From: Bradyrhizobium lablabi
GTDB lineage: Bacteria > Pseudomonadota > Alphaproteobacteria > Rhizobiales > Xanthobacteraceae
Direction of reading: 5' to 3'
DNA: 33,064 nt
Assembly (NCBI RefSeq): GCF_001440475.1
Contig: NZ_LLYB01000120.1
Coordinates: 2,165 to 35,228 of the forward strand
The stretch's first letter is position 1. Each line of letters begins with the position of its first letter. The notes below the pieces were generated by a model. That model ran no database searches and was not told where the DNA came from. It saw only the letters and a program-made list of their open reading frames with translations. The position numbers were made by a program, and so were the translations under genes. Positions 12,193-18,584 of this stretch are shown piece after piece.

Positions 12193-12196
12193 TTAG

Positions 12197-12234
12197 AAAG
12201 TCACATATGAGACCAATAAAGTCACATATGAGAC
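12197..12234. promoter_or_regulatory. Tandem palindromic sites, probable MarR operators
   Basis: Two identical 17-bp copies of AAAGTCACATATGAGAC start at 12197 and 12218, exactly 21 bp apart (two helix turns). Each is an imperfect palindrome around CATATG (AGTCwCATATGwGAC). The sites lie between a hydrolase operon and a divergent MarR-family gene, and in a local AT-rich patch, which is where a MarR dimer would bind. Both ATGs inside the sites are in frame with marR, so they also overlap one possible coding start. Binding is an inference. Confidence 0.65.
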
Positions 12235-12758
12235 TATCTGGGAAAGCCAGAGACGGCGGATCCGCGCCAGTCGCGCGGGAACGGGAGGCGAACGGGATCG
12301 CCGCCGTGCGCGGCGGCACCGAGATCAAGATCGCCTACAAGATGGGCTATGTGCTGAACTTCTACCGGGAGCCGTCGTTTCGGAAGATCGAAATGGAGCT
12401 CGGCCTGACGCGGCCGGAGATCGTCACCCTGATCTTCCTGAATTTCCGCGAGGGCGTAACCGCGAGCGACATCTGCGAGTTCTCGGGCCACCTCAAGGCC
12501 AATATCAGCCGCGGGATCATTGCGCTGGAGAAGAAGAAGCTGTTGCGCCGCGATACCGATAGAGCGGACAATCGTCGGCAGCTATTGTTCATCACGCCTG
12601 CCGGCCGCGCACTATACGCACGATATATCCCGGCGCTCCGCGAGCGGGAGCAGGCGATGCTGGCTTGCCTGACGCGCACCGAGCGCAAGGAGTTCGAACG
12701 CCTCCTCGACAAGCTTGCAGATCATGTGCCGCACTGGGCGGCTCTCGACGAACTGTGA
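12228..12758 (+). CDS. MarR-family winged-helix transcriptional regulator
   Basis: The core begins TEIKIAYKMGYVLNFYREPSFRK and continues with a winged helix-turn-helix: GLTRPEIVTLIFLNF, recognition region GVTASDICEFSGHLKANISRGIIALEKKKLLRR and wing DTDRADNRRQLLFITPAGRALY. The C-terminal dimer helix follows. MarR proteins usually repress a neighbouring operon until a small, often phenolic, ligand binds; the divergent hydrolase and binding-protein genes are the likely targets. The start is unsure: ATG 12228 lies inside the second palindrome, ATG 12207 in the first, ATG 12171 further up, and GTG 12306, preceded by GGGAGG, would give a typical 150-residue protein with the operators upstream. I report 12228 as a compromise. 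Confidence 0.85.
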   Translation: MRLSGKARDGGSAPVAREREANGIAAVRGGTEIKIAYKMGYVLNFYREPSFRKIEMELGLTRPEIVTLIFLNFREGVTASDICEFSGHLKANISRGIIALEKKKLLRRDTDRADNRRQLLFITPAGRALYARYIPALREREQAMLACLTRTERKEFERLLDKLADHVPHWAALDEL

Positions 12759-12761
12759 TGC

Positions 12762-12778
12762 CCGGCCTTTCAGGCCGG
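12762..12778 (+). terminator. Hairpin after the MarR gene
   Basis: CCGGCCT and AGGCCGG pair perfectly across TTC, three bases after the stop codon. There is no T-tract, so it may be a weak or Rho-assisted terminator or simply a 3' stabilising hairpin. Confidence 0.4.
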
Positions 12779-12883
12779 AAGACCGCCCGGGAAGTCATTT
12801 TCGACCGGGCCGACGGGCTTTGGCCCGCCATTTGAAACCGCTATCTTGCATTCGCCGATTCTCTAGCCTCACCGGTGACTGCC

Positions 12884-13303
12884 ATGCTGCGGGTTTCCCG
12901 CTCCCTCACGATCGACGAAAACGACATCGAGATCGGCTTTGTCCGCGCCTCCGGTCCGGGCGGGCAGAACGTCAACAAGCTTTCGACCGCCGCCCAGCTC
13001 CGCTTCGATACGCGCAAGATCACGCTGCCGGAGGACGCCGCGCTGCGGCTGAACCGGATTGCGGGCCAGCGCATGACCAAGGAGGGCGTGATCGTGATCC
13101 ACGCCCAGCGCTTCCGCACCCAGGAGCGCAATCGCGCCGACGCCATCGACCGCCTGCTCGAAATGCTGCGCGAAGCCCTGATCCGCCCGGTGCCGCGCCG
13201 CGCGACCAAGCCGACCTTCGGCTCCAAGCAGCGACGGCTGGAAGGCAAGAAGCGGCGCAGCGACATCAAGGCACGGCGCGGTCCATCGCGCTTCGACGAC
13301 TGA
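12884..13303 (+). CDS. arfB: Alternative ribosome-rescue factor / peptidyl-tRNA hydrolase ArfB (YaeJ)
   Basis: ArfB enters the A site of ribosomes stalled on mRNAs without a stop codon and hydrolyses the peptidyl-tRNA. The 139-residue product has the release-factor signature GPGGQNVNK, with the catalytic GGQ, near residue 27, and a basic C-terminal tail (RRLEGKKRRSDIKARRG) that the family threads into the empty mRNA channel. Length matches the ~140-residue family. I chose ATG 12884 (MLRVSRSLTI), the usual N terminus; GTG 12875 would add three residues. Its last 38 bases overlap the end of a convergent minus-strand gene. Confidence 0.94.
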   Translation: MLRVSRSLTIDENDIEIGFVRASGPGGQNVNKLSTAAQLRFDTRKITLPEDAALRLNRIAGQRMTKEGVIVIHAQRFRTQERNRADAIDRLLEMLREALIRPVPRRATKPTFGSKQRRLEGKKRRSDIKARRGPSRFDD

Positions 13304-13514
13304 GATCGCGCCGCCGCTTCGAGGCCTCGCCCACGGTTTCGAACAGACCGATGCTCCAGCAAATCGGACAGCCTCGAAACGCAAGCAGCACAAGGCCGCC
13401 AAGCGCGACCGAAGCCCAGGGATGGCTGGCGGCGATCGCGATCGCACACCACAGCGCACCAATACCTGCGGCACCGCGCAGCAAATGTTCCAACAGCGTC
13501 TTGCTGGCAAACAT
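13266..13514 (-). CDS. Small inner-membrane protein with CPIC motif
   Basis: The 82-residue product has two hydrophobic segments (GAAGIGALWCAIAIAA and WASVALGGLVLLAF), then FRGCPICWSIGLFETV with C49 and C52, and an Arg-rich cytoplasmic tail. It resembles the very small YgaP/DUF2892-like membrane proteins, but I cannot name a function. GGAG stands seven bases before the ATG, supporting real translation. It is the last gene of a minus-strand run after the sigma factor gene, about 90 bases downstream of it. The CPxC motif could bind metal or cycle between thiol and disulfide; this is inference. Confidence 0.75.
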   Translation of the reverse strand: MFASKTLLEHLLRGAAGIGALWCAIAIAASHPWASVALGGLVLLAFRGCPICWSIGLFETVGEASKRRRDLSRRSAMDRAVP

Positions 13515-13605
13515 TGATCTTCTCCGGGATGTTGTTGTGAAATCGATGTTTCTTTGTTCTCACGCGCTTTCTTCACGCGGACCGGTGTCCCGCGCGAAAA
13601 CGCTT

Positions 13606-14139
13606 TCAGTCGCGGATCAGATATTCCCGGATCATGAGCCGCGCCCGGTGAATGCGGGCCTTGACGCTTTCACGGCTCAGGCCAAGGACTGCGGCAATCT
13701 CGTCGATCGAGAATTCCTCGATATCGCGAAGCAGGATGACTTCGCGGTAATGCCCGGGCAGCGACTGGATCGCACGCGAAAGGTCCATGCGAATGTCTTC
13801 GGGCGCAAGGCGCGCCCACCGTTCGTCTGCCGTATCGACTGATACGTCGGGCATTCCGACCGACATTCGCAGCAGGCGATGGCAGGCCCGCCGGGCGACG
13901 GCGAACAGCCACGCCGAAAACGAGGTCACCGCTCGCAACGTGCCGATGCGCCGATACACGAGCAACAGCGTTTCCTGCACCGCATCGTCGATGTCAGACA
14001 CCCGGCAATTGCGCGCGGCATAACGCCGGACGTCGGGCTGCGCCGCAGATATCAGCGACACAAGGGCCCTCTCGTCCCCGCCGCGCGCGGCTTCGATCAG
14101 CGAGGGATCGCAGCGGCTCGTTCTGGCCAATGCCGTCAT
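13606..14139 (-). CDS. ECF-type RNA polymerase sigma-70 factor
   Basis: The 177-residue product has sigma region 2 at about residues 24-92 (ISAAQPDVRRYAARN, DDAVQETLLLVYRR, SFSAWLFAVARRACHRLLR) and region 4 at about 120-174 (AIQSLPGHYREVILLRDIEEFSIDEIAAVLGLSRESVKARIHRARLMIREYL, a clear helix-turn-helix). Region 3 is absent, as in ECF sigmas, which direct polymerase to stress or envelope promoters. The ATG at 14139 overlaps the TGA of the upstream membrane-protein gene (ATGA), so the pair is translationally coupled; the longer upstream reading frame is not coding. No classic zinc-binding anti-sigma gene is adjacent, which is unusual. The CPxC mini-proteins on both sides are the only candidates for local control. 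Confidence 0.9.
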   Translation of the reverse strand: MTALARTSRCDPSLIEAARGGDERALVSLISAAQPDVRRYAARNCRVSDIDDAVQETLLLVYRRIGTLRAVTSFSAWLFAVARRACHRLLRMSVGMPDVSVDTADERWARLAPEDIRMDLSRAIQSLPGHYREVILLRDIEEFSIDEIAAVLGLSRESVKARIHRARLMIREYLIRD

Positions 14140-14342
14140 GGCGACGGTAACCTGCGGCCGGCCAGCGCACACATCGGACAAAATCCGATAAATCCGGTCA
14201 TAATCGCCACCGCTCCCGTTCCGGCGATCAAATAGCCGATCGGCAATCCCTGCAGGCCAAGAAGTCCGCAAGCGATCATGGCTGCGCCCGCGACCACCCT
14301 TGTCGTCCGCTCCCAAACCGGCAAATTCTTGCGATAGAACAT
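14136..14342 (-). CDS. DUF2892-like (YgaP-type) small membrane protein with CPMC motif
   Basis: The 68-residue product starts MFYRKNLPVWERTTRVVAG and has two membrane segments (VVAGAAMIACGLLGL and GYLIAGTGAVAIMTGFIGF) followed by CPMC at residues 55-58 and a short basic tail. This is the layout of DUF2892 proteins, also found as the membrane part of YgaP rhodanese proteins; their role is not established. ATG 14342 is chosen over 14354 because GGGAG lies five bases before it and the family begins MFYRKN. It is the first gene of the run and its stop overlaps the sigma-factor start, so both are made in a fixed ratio. Confidence 0.85.
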   Translation of the reverse strand: MFYRKNLPVWERTTRVVAGAAMIACGLLGLQGLPIGYLIAGTGAVAIMTGFIGFCPMCALAGRRLPSP

Positions 14343-14431
14343 AGCAGCTCCCATTGATTGTGCGCGAGAACCTCAAATCGTTCTCTCCCCCCTAGAGCCG
14401 CCGGGCCGCCTTTTCGGTTCGCGGCAGGCAC

Positions 14432-14465
14432 AAAAAAACTCCGGCCGCCCATGGCGACCGGAGTT
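14432..14465 (-). terminator. Intrinsic terminator of the small secreted protein gene
   Basis: Read on the minus strand, AACTCCGGTCGC pairs with GCGGCCGGAGTT (one G-T pair) across a five-base loop and runs straight into seven Ts. This is a textbook Rho-independent terminator about 50 bases after the stop of the minus-strand gene. Confidence 0.9.
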
Positions 14466-14516
14466 CTGTTTGGAGAGCAACCCGACGGAGGAGGCGGGTT
14501 TCCTCCAGGTGGTCTC

Positions 14517-14810
14517 TTACCGGCTGGACGCTGGAGGGGTAGCCGCGCCGCCCGTGGCTTTCGGCGCGGCGTGAGGCGCGCCGCTGCCGGCTCCGACGGT
14601 ACCCTTCATGCCAGTTTTCGCGCCGGCCCTCTGACTGGGGGTGCCCGCCGTATCCTCGTCGATGCTGCCTGACGCGCCGCCCTGCATCTGGGTCGTGCCC
14701 TTTGCGCCGCCGCGGATCTGCGTGTCGGATGAGGCGCCTTGCGCCAGTACAGGGCCGGCAAGCAGGGCCGAGATTGCAACCGCGATCGCCGAGGTTTTCA
14801 CTAGCTTCAT
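14517..14810 (-). CDS. Small secreted Gly/Ala/Ser/Thr-rich protein, function unknown
   Basis: The 97-residue product starts MKLVKTSAIAVAISALLAGPVLA, a clear signal peptide cut before QGASSDT. The mature ~74 residues are low-complexity, with two similar blocks (TQIRGGAKGTTQ and TQMQGGASGSID) and many Gly, Ala and Thr. There is no Cys and no recognisable domain. GGGAG lies a few bases before ATG 14810; the upstream in-frame ATG at 14840 would hide the signal peptide. It is monocistronic, with its own strong terminator, which suggests high expression. Small secreted proteins of this look are common in Bradyrhizobium and lack known functions. Confidence 0.75.
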   Translation of the reverse strand: MKLVKTSAIAVAISALLAGPVLAQGASSDTQIRGGAKGTTQMQGGASGSIDEDTAGTPSQRAGAKTGMKGTVGAGSGAPHAAPKATGGAATPPASSR

Positions 14811-15193
14811 CCATTTCTCCCAGGGTTGGTTTGGCGGCAAACAGTTCGGTTACTTCAAGCGCCGTCCCTCACCGAACATGCTCGTCGCCGGATCAGTCAC
14901 GTGGCGAACGACGCGGGCGCCATGCAAGCCGCGCGATGTGGTGATCGTGCAGGGATTTCAGGGTCATTTTGCGAATCCTTGGCCACCGGCTAACCGCATA
15001 TGCGGCGCCTCCGCAGCACCCGAAAAGTTCCGTAAAAATGTTTTGATCCACATGCTCCTGCCCGCACCAGCAACGCGAGCGGTCAGGCAGCCGGTCCGCG
15101 CCTGAAGCGCGGCCGCTTTTGTTCTCGCCTGAAACAGCCCGCTACTACCACCGCCTATTTTCCGCGACCTACAGTCTGCGCACGCCAACGGTG
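14811..15193. other. Gene-poor spacer between the small secreted protein and cytochrome c genes
   Basis: About 380 bases without a convincing gene apart from a possible tiny open frame (14893-14967, minus). It should hold promoters for the divergent genes on both sides. A hairpin CCGCGC-CTGAA-GCGCGG, followed a few bases later by CTTTTG, lies near 15098-15120. I see no riboswitch or small-RNA motif that I can name. Confidence 0.5.
14893..14967 (-). CDS. Possible 24-residue Arg/His-rich leader or microprotein
   Basis: ATG 14967 is preceded by AAGGAT at a workable distance and encodes 24 residues (MTLKSLHDHHIARLAW then an Arg/Pro-rich end with stop TGA). There are no homologues I recognise. 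It could be a chance frame or a leader peptide in the 5' region of the small secreted protein gene's upstream neighbourhood. Weak call. Confidence 0.2.
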   Translation of the reverse strand: MTLKSLHDHHIARLAWRPRRSPRD

Positions 15194-15601
15194 ATGCACA
15201 TGACGAAGCTCCGCACGATACGGGCACTCGGGCTGGGATTTAGCGCCTCGCTCCTCGTCGTGACCATGGCCGGCGCGCAGATGCCATTACCCGAAGCGAA
15301 GCCGCCGGATGGCGTAACGCTGTTCAAACAGCAATGCGCGACCTGCCACACCACCAACCTGTCCGACGCGGTCCGCCAGGGACCCTCGCTGCTTGGGATC
15401 GTCGGCAAGTCCGCCGGCAAGGCGGACGGCTTTCGCTATTCCACCGGCTTCGCCAAGGCCGACTTCGTCTGGGACGAAGCCAGGCTCGACGCCTATCTCG
15501 CCAACCCGCAGGCGACGGTGCCCGGCTCCATCATGGCCTACCGCCAGCCCAAGGCGGAGACCCGCGCCGCCATCATCGCTTATCTGAAGGAGCTGAACTG
15601 A
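15194..15601 (+). CDS. Monoheme class I cytochrome c, periplasmic
   Basis: The 135-residue product has a signal peptide (RALGLGFSASLLVVTMAGA), the heme-attachment motif CATCH (C48, C51, H52) and the distal ligand Met114 in GSIMAYRQP, with FVWDEARLDAYLANP before it as in cytochrome c of the c2/c550 type. It carries electrons in the periplasm. The gene opens a four-gene cluster: the VOC gene starts one base after its stop, followed by a Tat-exported subunit and a GMC flavoprotein. In related membrane-associated sugar and alcohol dehydrogenases the cytochrome subunit accepts electrons from the flavoprotein, though there it is usually triheme and at the other end of the operon. ATG 15194 or 15200 are both possible; the open frame further upstream would displace the signal peptide. 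Confidence 0.9.
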   Translation: MHMTKLRTIRALGLGFSASLLVVTMAGAQMPLPEAKPPDGVTLFKQQCATCHTTNLSDAVRQGPSLLGIVGKSAGKADGFRYSTGFAKADFVWDEARLDAYLANPQATVPGSIMAYRQPKAETRAAIIAYLKELN

Positions 15602-15997
15602 ATGGCAAAGCCCGTTCACTCGATGATCCGCGTGCTCGACGAGGCGAAATCGCTGAACTTCTACGCGCGCGCCTTCGGGCTAGAGGTCGCCGACCATCTC
15701 AAATTTCCGGATTTCGCGCTGATCTATCTGCGTCATCCCTCCTCGCCCTTCGAGGTGGAACTGACCGTCAATTTCGATCGCAAGGAGCCCTACGCGCTGG
15801 GCGACGGCTACGGGCATCTCGCCGTCGTGGTCGATGACGTCGTGGCCGAACATTTGAGGTTCGAGCGCGAGAGACTGTCGCCTGGGCCGCTGCGCGACTT
15901 CAAGCATGACGGCAAGACGCTGGCGCGCTTCTTCTTCGTCACCGACCCCGATGGCTACAAGATCGAGGTAATTCAGCGGGGTGGACGCTTCGGTTAA
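15602..15997 (+). CDS. gloA: Glyoxalase I-like VOC-fold metalloenzyme
   Basis: The 131-residue product aligns along its length with glyoxalase I (lactoylglutathione lyase), which isomerises the methylglyoxal-glutathione hemithioacetal. The four metal ligands of the E. coli enzyme are all in place: H6 in VHSMIRV, E53 in FEVELTVN, H72 in GYGHLAVVV and E122 in DPDGYKIEVIQ. The nickel-type loop lengths fit, with a somewhat different GFxLxxxRxxRD-like middle. It has no signal peptide, so it acts in the cytoplasm although its neighbours are periplasmic. It starts directly after the cytochrome stop, indicating co-translation. It may remove reactive aldehydes formed by the dehydrogenase pathway, or act on another substrate. 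Confidence 0.85.
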   Translation: MAKPVHSMIRVLDEAKSLNFYARAFGLEVADHLKFPDFALIYLRHPSSPFEVELTVNFDRKEPYALGDGYGHLAVVVDDVVAEHLRFERERLSPGPLRDFKHDGKTLARFFFVTDPDGYKIEVIQRGGRFG

Positions 15998-16030
15998 CCG
16001 CAATCAACAAGCATTTAATGGAGGACATCC

Positions 16031-16579
16031 ATGAGAGAAGTCGATCGTCGCAGCAAGTATGACCGCCGCGTCTTCCTGAAGGGCGCGGCCACCACGGTGC
16101 CGGCGGTTGCGATCGCGACCAGCACCGGCCTCGGTGTCAGCGACGCTTGGGCCGACGATGCCAGCACTCTGACACCGGCGACGCTGAAGACGCTGGTGAA
16201 GATGGCGCGCGATATCTATCCGCACGATTTCCTCGGCGACAGCTACTACATCACCGCCGTCAAACCGTGGGACGGCAAGGCGGCAAAGGATCCCGCCGTA
16301 AAGTCGCTGATCAATGACGGCGTCGCGCAGCTCGATCAGGCGGCAAACGAGCGTCACAAGGTTCCCTACGTGCAGGTATCCTGGGAGAACGATCGCGTGG
16401 CGTTGCTGCAGCGCATCGAACAGACCCCCTTCTTCCAGAAGGTCCGCGGCGACCTCGTCGTCTCCCTCTATAACCAGAAAGAGGTCTGGCCGAAGTTCGG
16501 TTACGAGGGCTCCTCCGCCGAGCACGGCGGCTACATCAAGCGCGGCTTCGCCGACATCGACTGGCTCCCGAAGGCTTAA
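16031..16579 (+). CDS. Tat-exported small subunit of GMC dehydrogenase (gluconate 2-dehydrogenase subunit 3 type)
   Basis: The 182-residue product has a twin-arginine signal (DRRVFLKGAATTVPAVAIA, R12-R13) and a mature part beginning about DDASTLTPATLKTLVKMARDIYPHDFL, typical of the gluconate 2-dehydrogenase subunit 3 family. In that family the small subunit carries the Tat signal for both itself and the flavoprotein, which has none of its own (the hitchhiker mechanism). The downstream gene indeed encodes a GMC flavoprotein without a signal peptide. GGAGG stands six bases before the ATG. No catalytic residues are expected. Confidence 0.9.
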   Translation: MREVDRRSKYDRRVFLKGAATTVPAVAIATSTGLGVSDAWADDASTLTPATLKTLVKMARDIYPHDFLGDSYYITAVKPWDGKAAKDPAVKSLINDGVAQLDQAANERHKVPYVQVSWENDRVALLQRIEQTPFFQKVRGDLVVSLYNQKEVWPKFGYEGSSAEHGGYIKRGFADIDWLPKA

Positions 16580-16617
16580 AGCGCCAACGGCAACGAACAG
16601 TCAGGGAGGGAACCCAC

Positions 16618-18186
16618 ATGGCAAAATTCGATCTGAATGACAGCGGCGTGGTCGTGATCGTTGGCTCCGGCGCGGGCGGCGGAACGCTCGGCAACGAGCT
16701 GGCGCAGAAAGGCGTCAAGGTCGTGATCCTCGAAGCCGGCTCGCGCATCGAGCTGCAGGACTTCGTCAATGATGAATGGGAGAGCTTTACCCAGCTCGCC
16801 TGGTCCGACATGCGCACCACGTCGGGAAGCTGGCGCGTCGCCAAGGATTTTCCGAACCTTCCGGCGTGGATCGTGAAGGCGGTCGGCGGTTCGACAACGC
16901 ACTGGGCCGGCGCCTCGCTGCGTTTCGACGAGCATGAATTCAAGGTGAAGAGCGCCTATGGCGACATCGCCGGCGCCAATCTGCTGGATTGGCCGATCAC
17001 GCTCGCCGAGATGGAGCCGTGGTACACCAAGGCCGAGGACAAGATGGGCGTTACCCGCACCAACGGCATTGCGGGCCTGCCCGGCAACAACAATTTCAAG
17101 GTGATGGAAGCCGGCGCGAAGAAGCTCGGCTACAAGACCGTGCACACCGGCAACATGGCGATCAACAGCGAGCCACGCGACGGGCGCGGCGCCTGCCAGC
17201 AGATCGGCTTCTGCTTCCAGGGCTGCAAATCGGGCGCGAAATGGTCGACGCTCTATACCGAGATCCCCAGGGGCGAGGCGACCGGAAATCTCGAAGTGCG
17301 CCCCAACAGCATGGTGATCAAGATCGAGCACGACGCATCAGGCAAGGTGACGGGCGTGGTCTATGCCGACGAGAGCGGCGCGATGCAGCGCCAGAAGGCG
17401 CGGGTGGTGGCGGTCGCGGGCAATTCGATCGAGAGCCCAAGGCTGTTGCTCAACAGCGCCTCGAACATGTTCCCGAACGGCCTTGCCAACTCGTCCGGGC
17501 AGGTCGGCCGCAACTATATGCGGCACATGACCGGCAGCGTGTACGCCGCGTTCGAGAAATCGGTGCACATGTATCGCGGCACCACCATGGCCGGCATCAT
17601 CCGCGACGAATCGAAGAACGACCCCAAGCGCGGCTTCGTCGGCGGCTATGAGATGGAGACGCTGTCGATCGGCGTTCCCTTCATGGCGGCGTTCCTGAAC
17701 CCCGGCGCGTGGGGACGCTCCTTCACGTCAGCGATGGAGTCCTATCCACGCATGGCCGGCATGTGGCTGGTCGGCGAGGACATGCCGCAGGAAACCAACC
17801 GCATCACGCTGGATCCGAAGGCCAAGGACAAGTTCGGCATGCCGGTGGCGAGCGTGCATTTCGACGATCATCCCAACGACGTCGCGATGCGCAATCACGC
17901 CTACAAGCAGGGCGCAGCCGTCTACGAGGCCGTCGGCGCCACCGTGACCTATCCGACGCCGCCCTACCCGAGCACGCATAACCTCGGCACCAACCGCATG
18001 AGCGAGAAGCCGAAAGACGGCGTAGTGAACAAGTTCGGCCAGACCCACGACGTCAAGAACCTGTTCATCTCGGACGGCAGCCAGTTCACCAGCGGTGCCG
18101 CCTGCAATCCGACGCTGACGATCGTCTCGCTGGCGATCCGGCAGGCAGACCACATCGCCGGCGCGATGCAGCGCAAGGAAATTTAG
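16618..18186 (+). CDS. GMC-family FAD dehydrogenase, large subunit with probable 3Fe-4S site
   Basis: The 522-residue flavoprotein begins with the FAD Rossmann motif VVIVGSGAGGGTLGNELA and ends with the GMC C-terminal block HNLGTNRM (H454) and CNPTLTIVSLAIRQADHI (N497), the His/Asn pair of the active site. Between them, Cys193, Cys199 and Cys203 (CQQIGFCFQGC) have the spacing C-x5-C-x3-C. As I recall it, this is the spacing of the 3Fe-4S ligands in the Burkholderia direct-electron-transfer glucose dehydrogenase, so electrons could pass FAD to FeS to the cytochrome encoded at 15194. No signal peptide is present; export would depend on the Tat subunit just upstream. A GGGAGGG precedes the ATG. 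The substrate may be a sugar, sugar acid or alcohol; I cannot tell which. Confidence 0.92.
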   Translation: MAKFDLNDSGVVVIVGSGAGGGTLGNELAQKGVKVVILEAGSRIELQDFVNDEWESFTQLAWSDMRTTSGSWRVAKDFPNLPAWIVKAVGGSTTHWAGASLRFDEHEFKVKSAYGDIAGANLLDWPITLAEMEPWYTKAEDKMGVTRTNGIAGLPGNNNFKVMEAGAKKLGYKTVHTGNMAINSEPRDGRGACQQIGFCFQGCKSGAKWSTLYTEIPRGEATGNLEVRPNSMVIKIEHDASGKVTGVVYADESGAMQRQKARVVAVAGNSIESPRLLLNSASNMFPNGLANSSGQVGRNYMRHMTGSVYAAFEKSVHMYRGTTMAGIIRDESKNDPKRGFVGGYEMETLSIGVPFMAAFLNPGAWGRSFTSAMESYPRMAGMWLVGEDMPQETNRITLDPKAKDKFGMPVASVHFDDHPNDVAMRNHAYKQGAAVYEAVGATVTYPTPPYPSTHNLGTNRMSEKPKDGVVNKFGQTHDVKNLFISDGSQFTSGAACNPTLTIVSLAIRQADHIAGAMQRKEI

Positions 18187-18201
18187 AGCCTCAAACAAAT
18201 G

Positions 18202-18235
18202 GAGCCCGGTTCTGATTTTTGTCAGAACCGGGCTC
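18202..18235. terminator. Perfect 14-bp hairpin after the GMC gene
   Basis: GAGCCCGGTTCTGA pairs perfectly with TCAGAACCGGGCTC across a TTTTTG loop, 15 bases after the GMC stop. There is no T-tract on either strand, so it is a terminator or 3'-end stabilising hairpin rather than a classical intrinsic terminator. Confidence 0.6.
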
Positions 18236-18584
18236 TAGCCACTGCAGCGAGAGAGACGGCGCAAAAGCGCCAATGAAATTGTTTCAGTGCAGACCAAGTG
18301 TCAGCACCGCTGACCCGCCTCTGCAAAAGAATAGCCGATGGAAATGCATGGCCGATCGCAAGAAATCGGCCTACGCTTCGAGACGCCCGGTCGAAATGTG
18401 ATGCTGACCTGGAGCCAACTCATTCTCCAAACTCCAGTCGCTATTGCTGTACGGCCGCGGCGGATTTTCGTTCGCGCAACTGGCGTTGAGACCATCAGAT
18501 TGGAACCCAACTTCAATACGTTGCAACGGCTTACGTCATTCGGCGCGAAGCGCGGGATCAAACTTGGCAACGGGAGGAACGTCT
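18236..18584. other. Intergenic spacer before the esterase gene
   Basis: About 350 bases with short open frames in several phases and no ribosome site, so probably non-coding. Small dyads occur (GGCGC-AAAA-GCGCC near 18259; GTCAGC-ACC-GCTGAC at 18300-18314), possible regulator sites. The segment is less GC-biased than the genes around it and probably contains the promoter for the esterase and BVMO genes. I cannot point to clear -35/-10 boxes. Confidence 0.45.

Noticed and set aside
14140..14376. N-terminal extension of the sigma factor
   Set aside because: The open frame continues upstream only because it is in a second frame of the DUF2892 gene; the coupled ATG at 14139 gives the normal sigma length.
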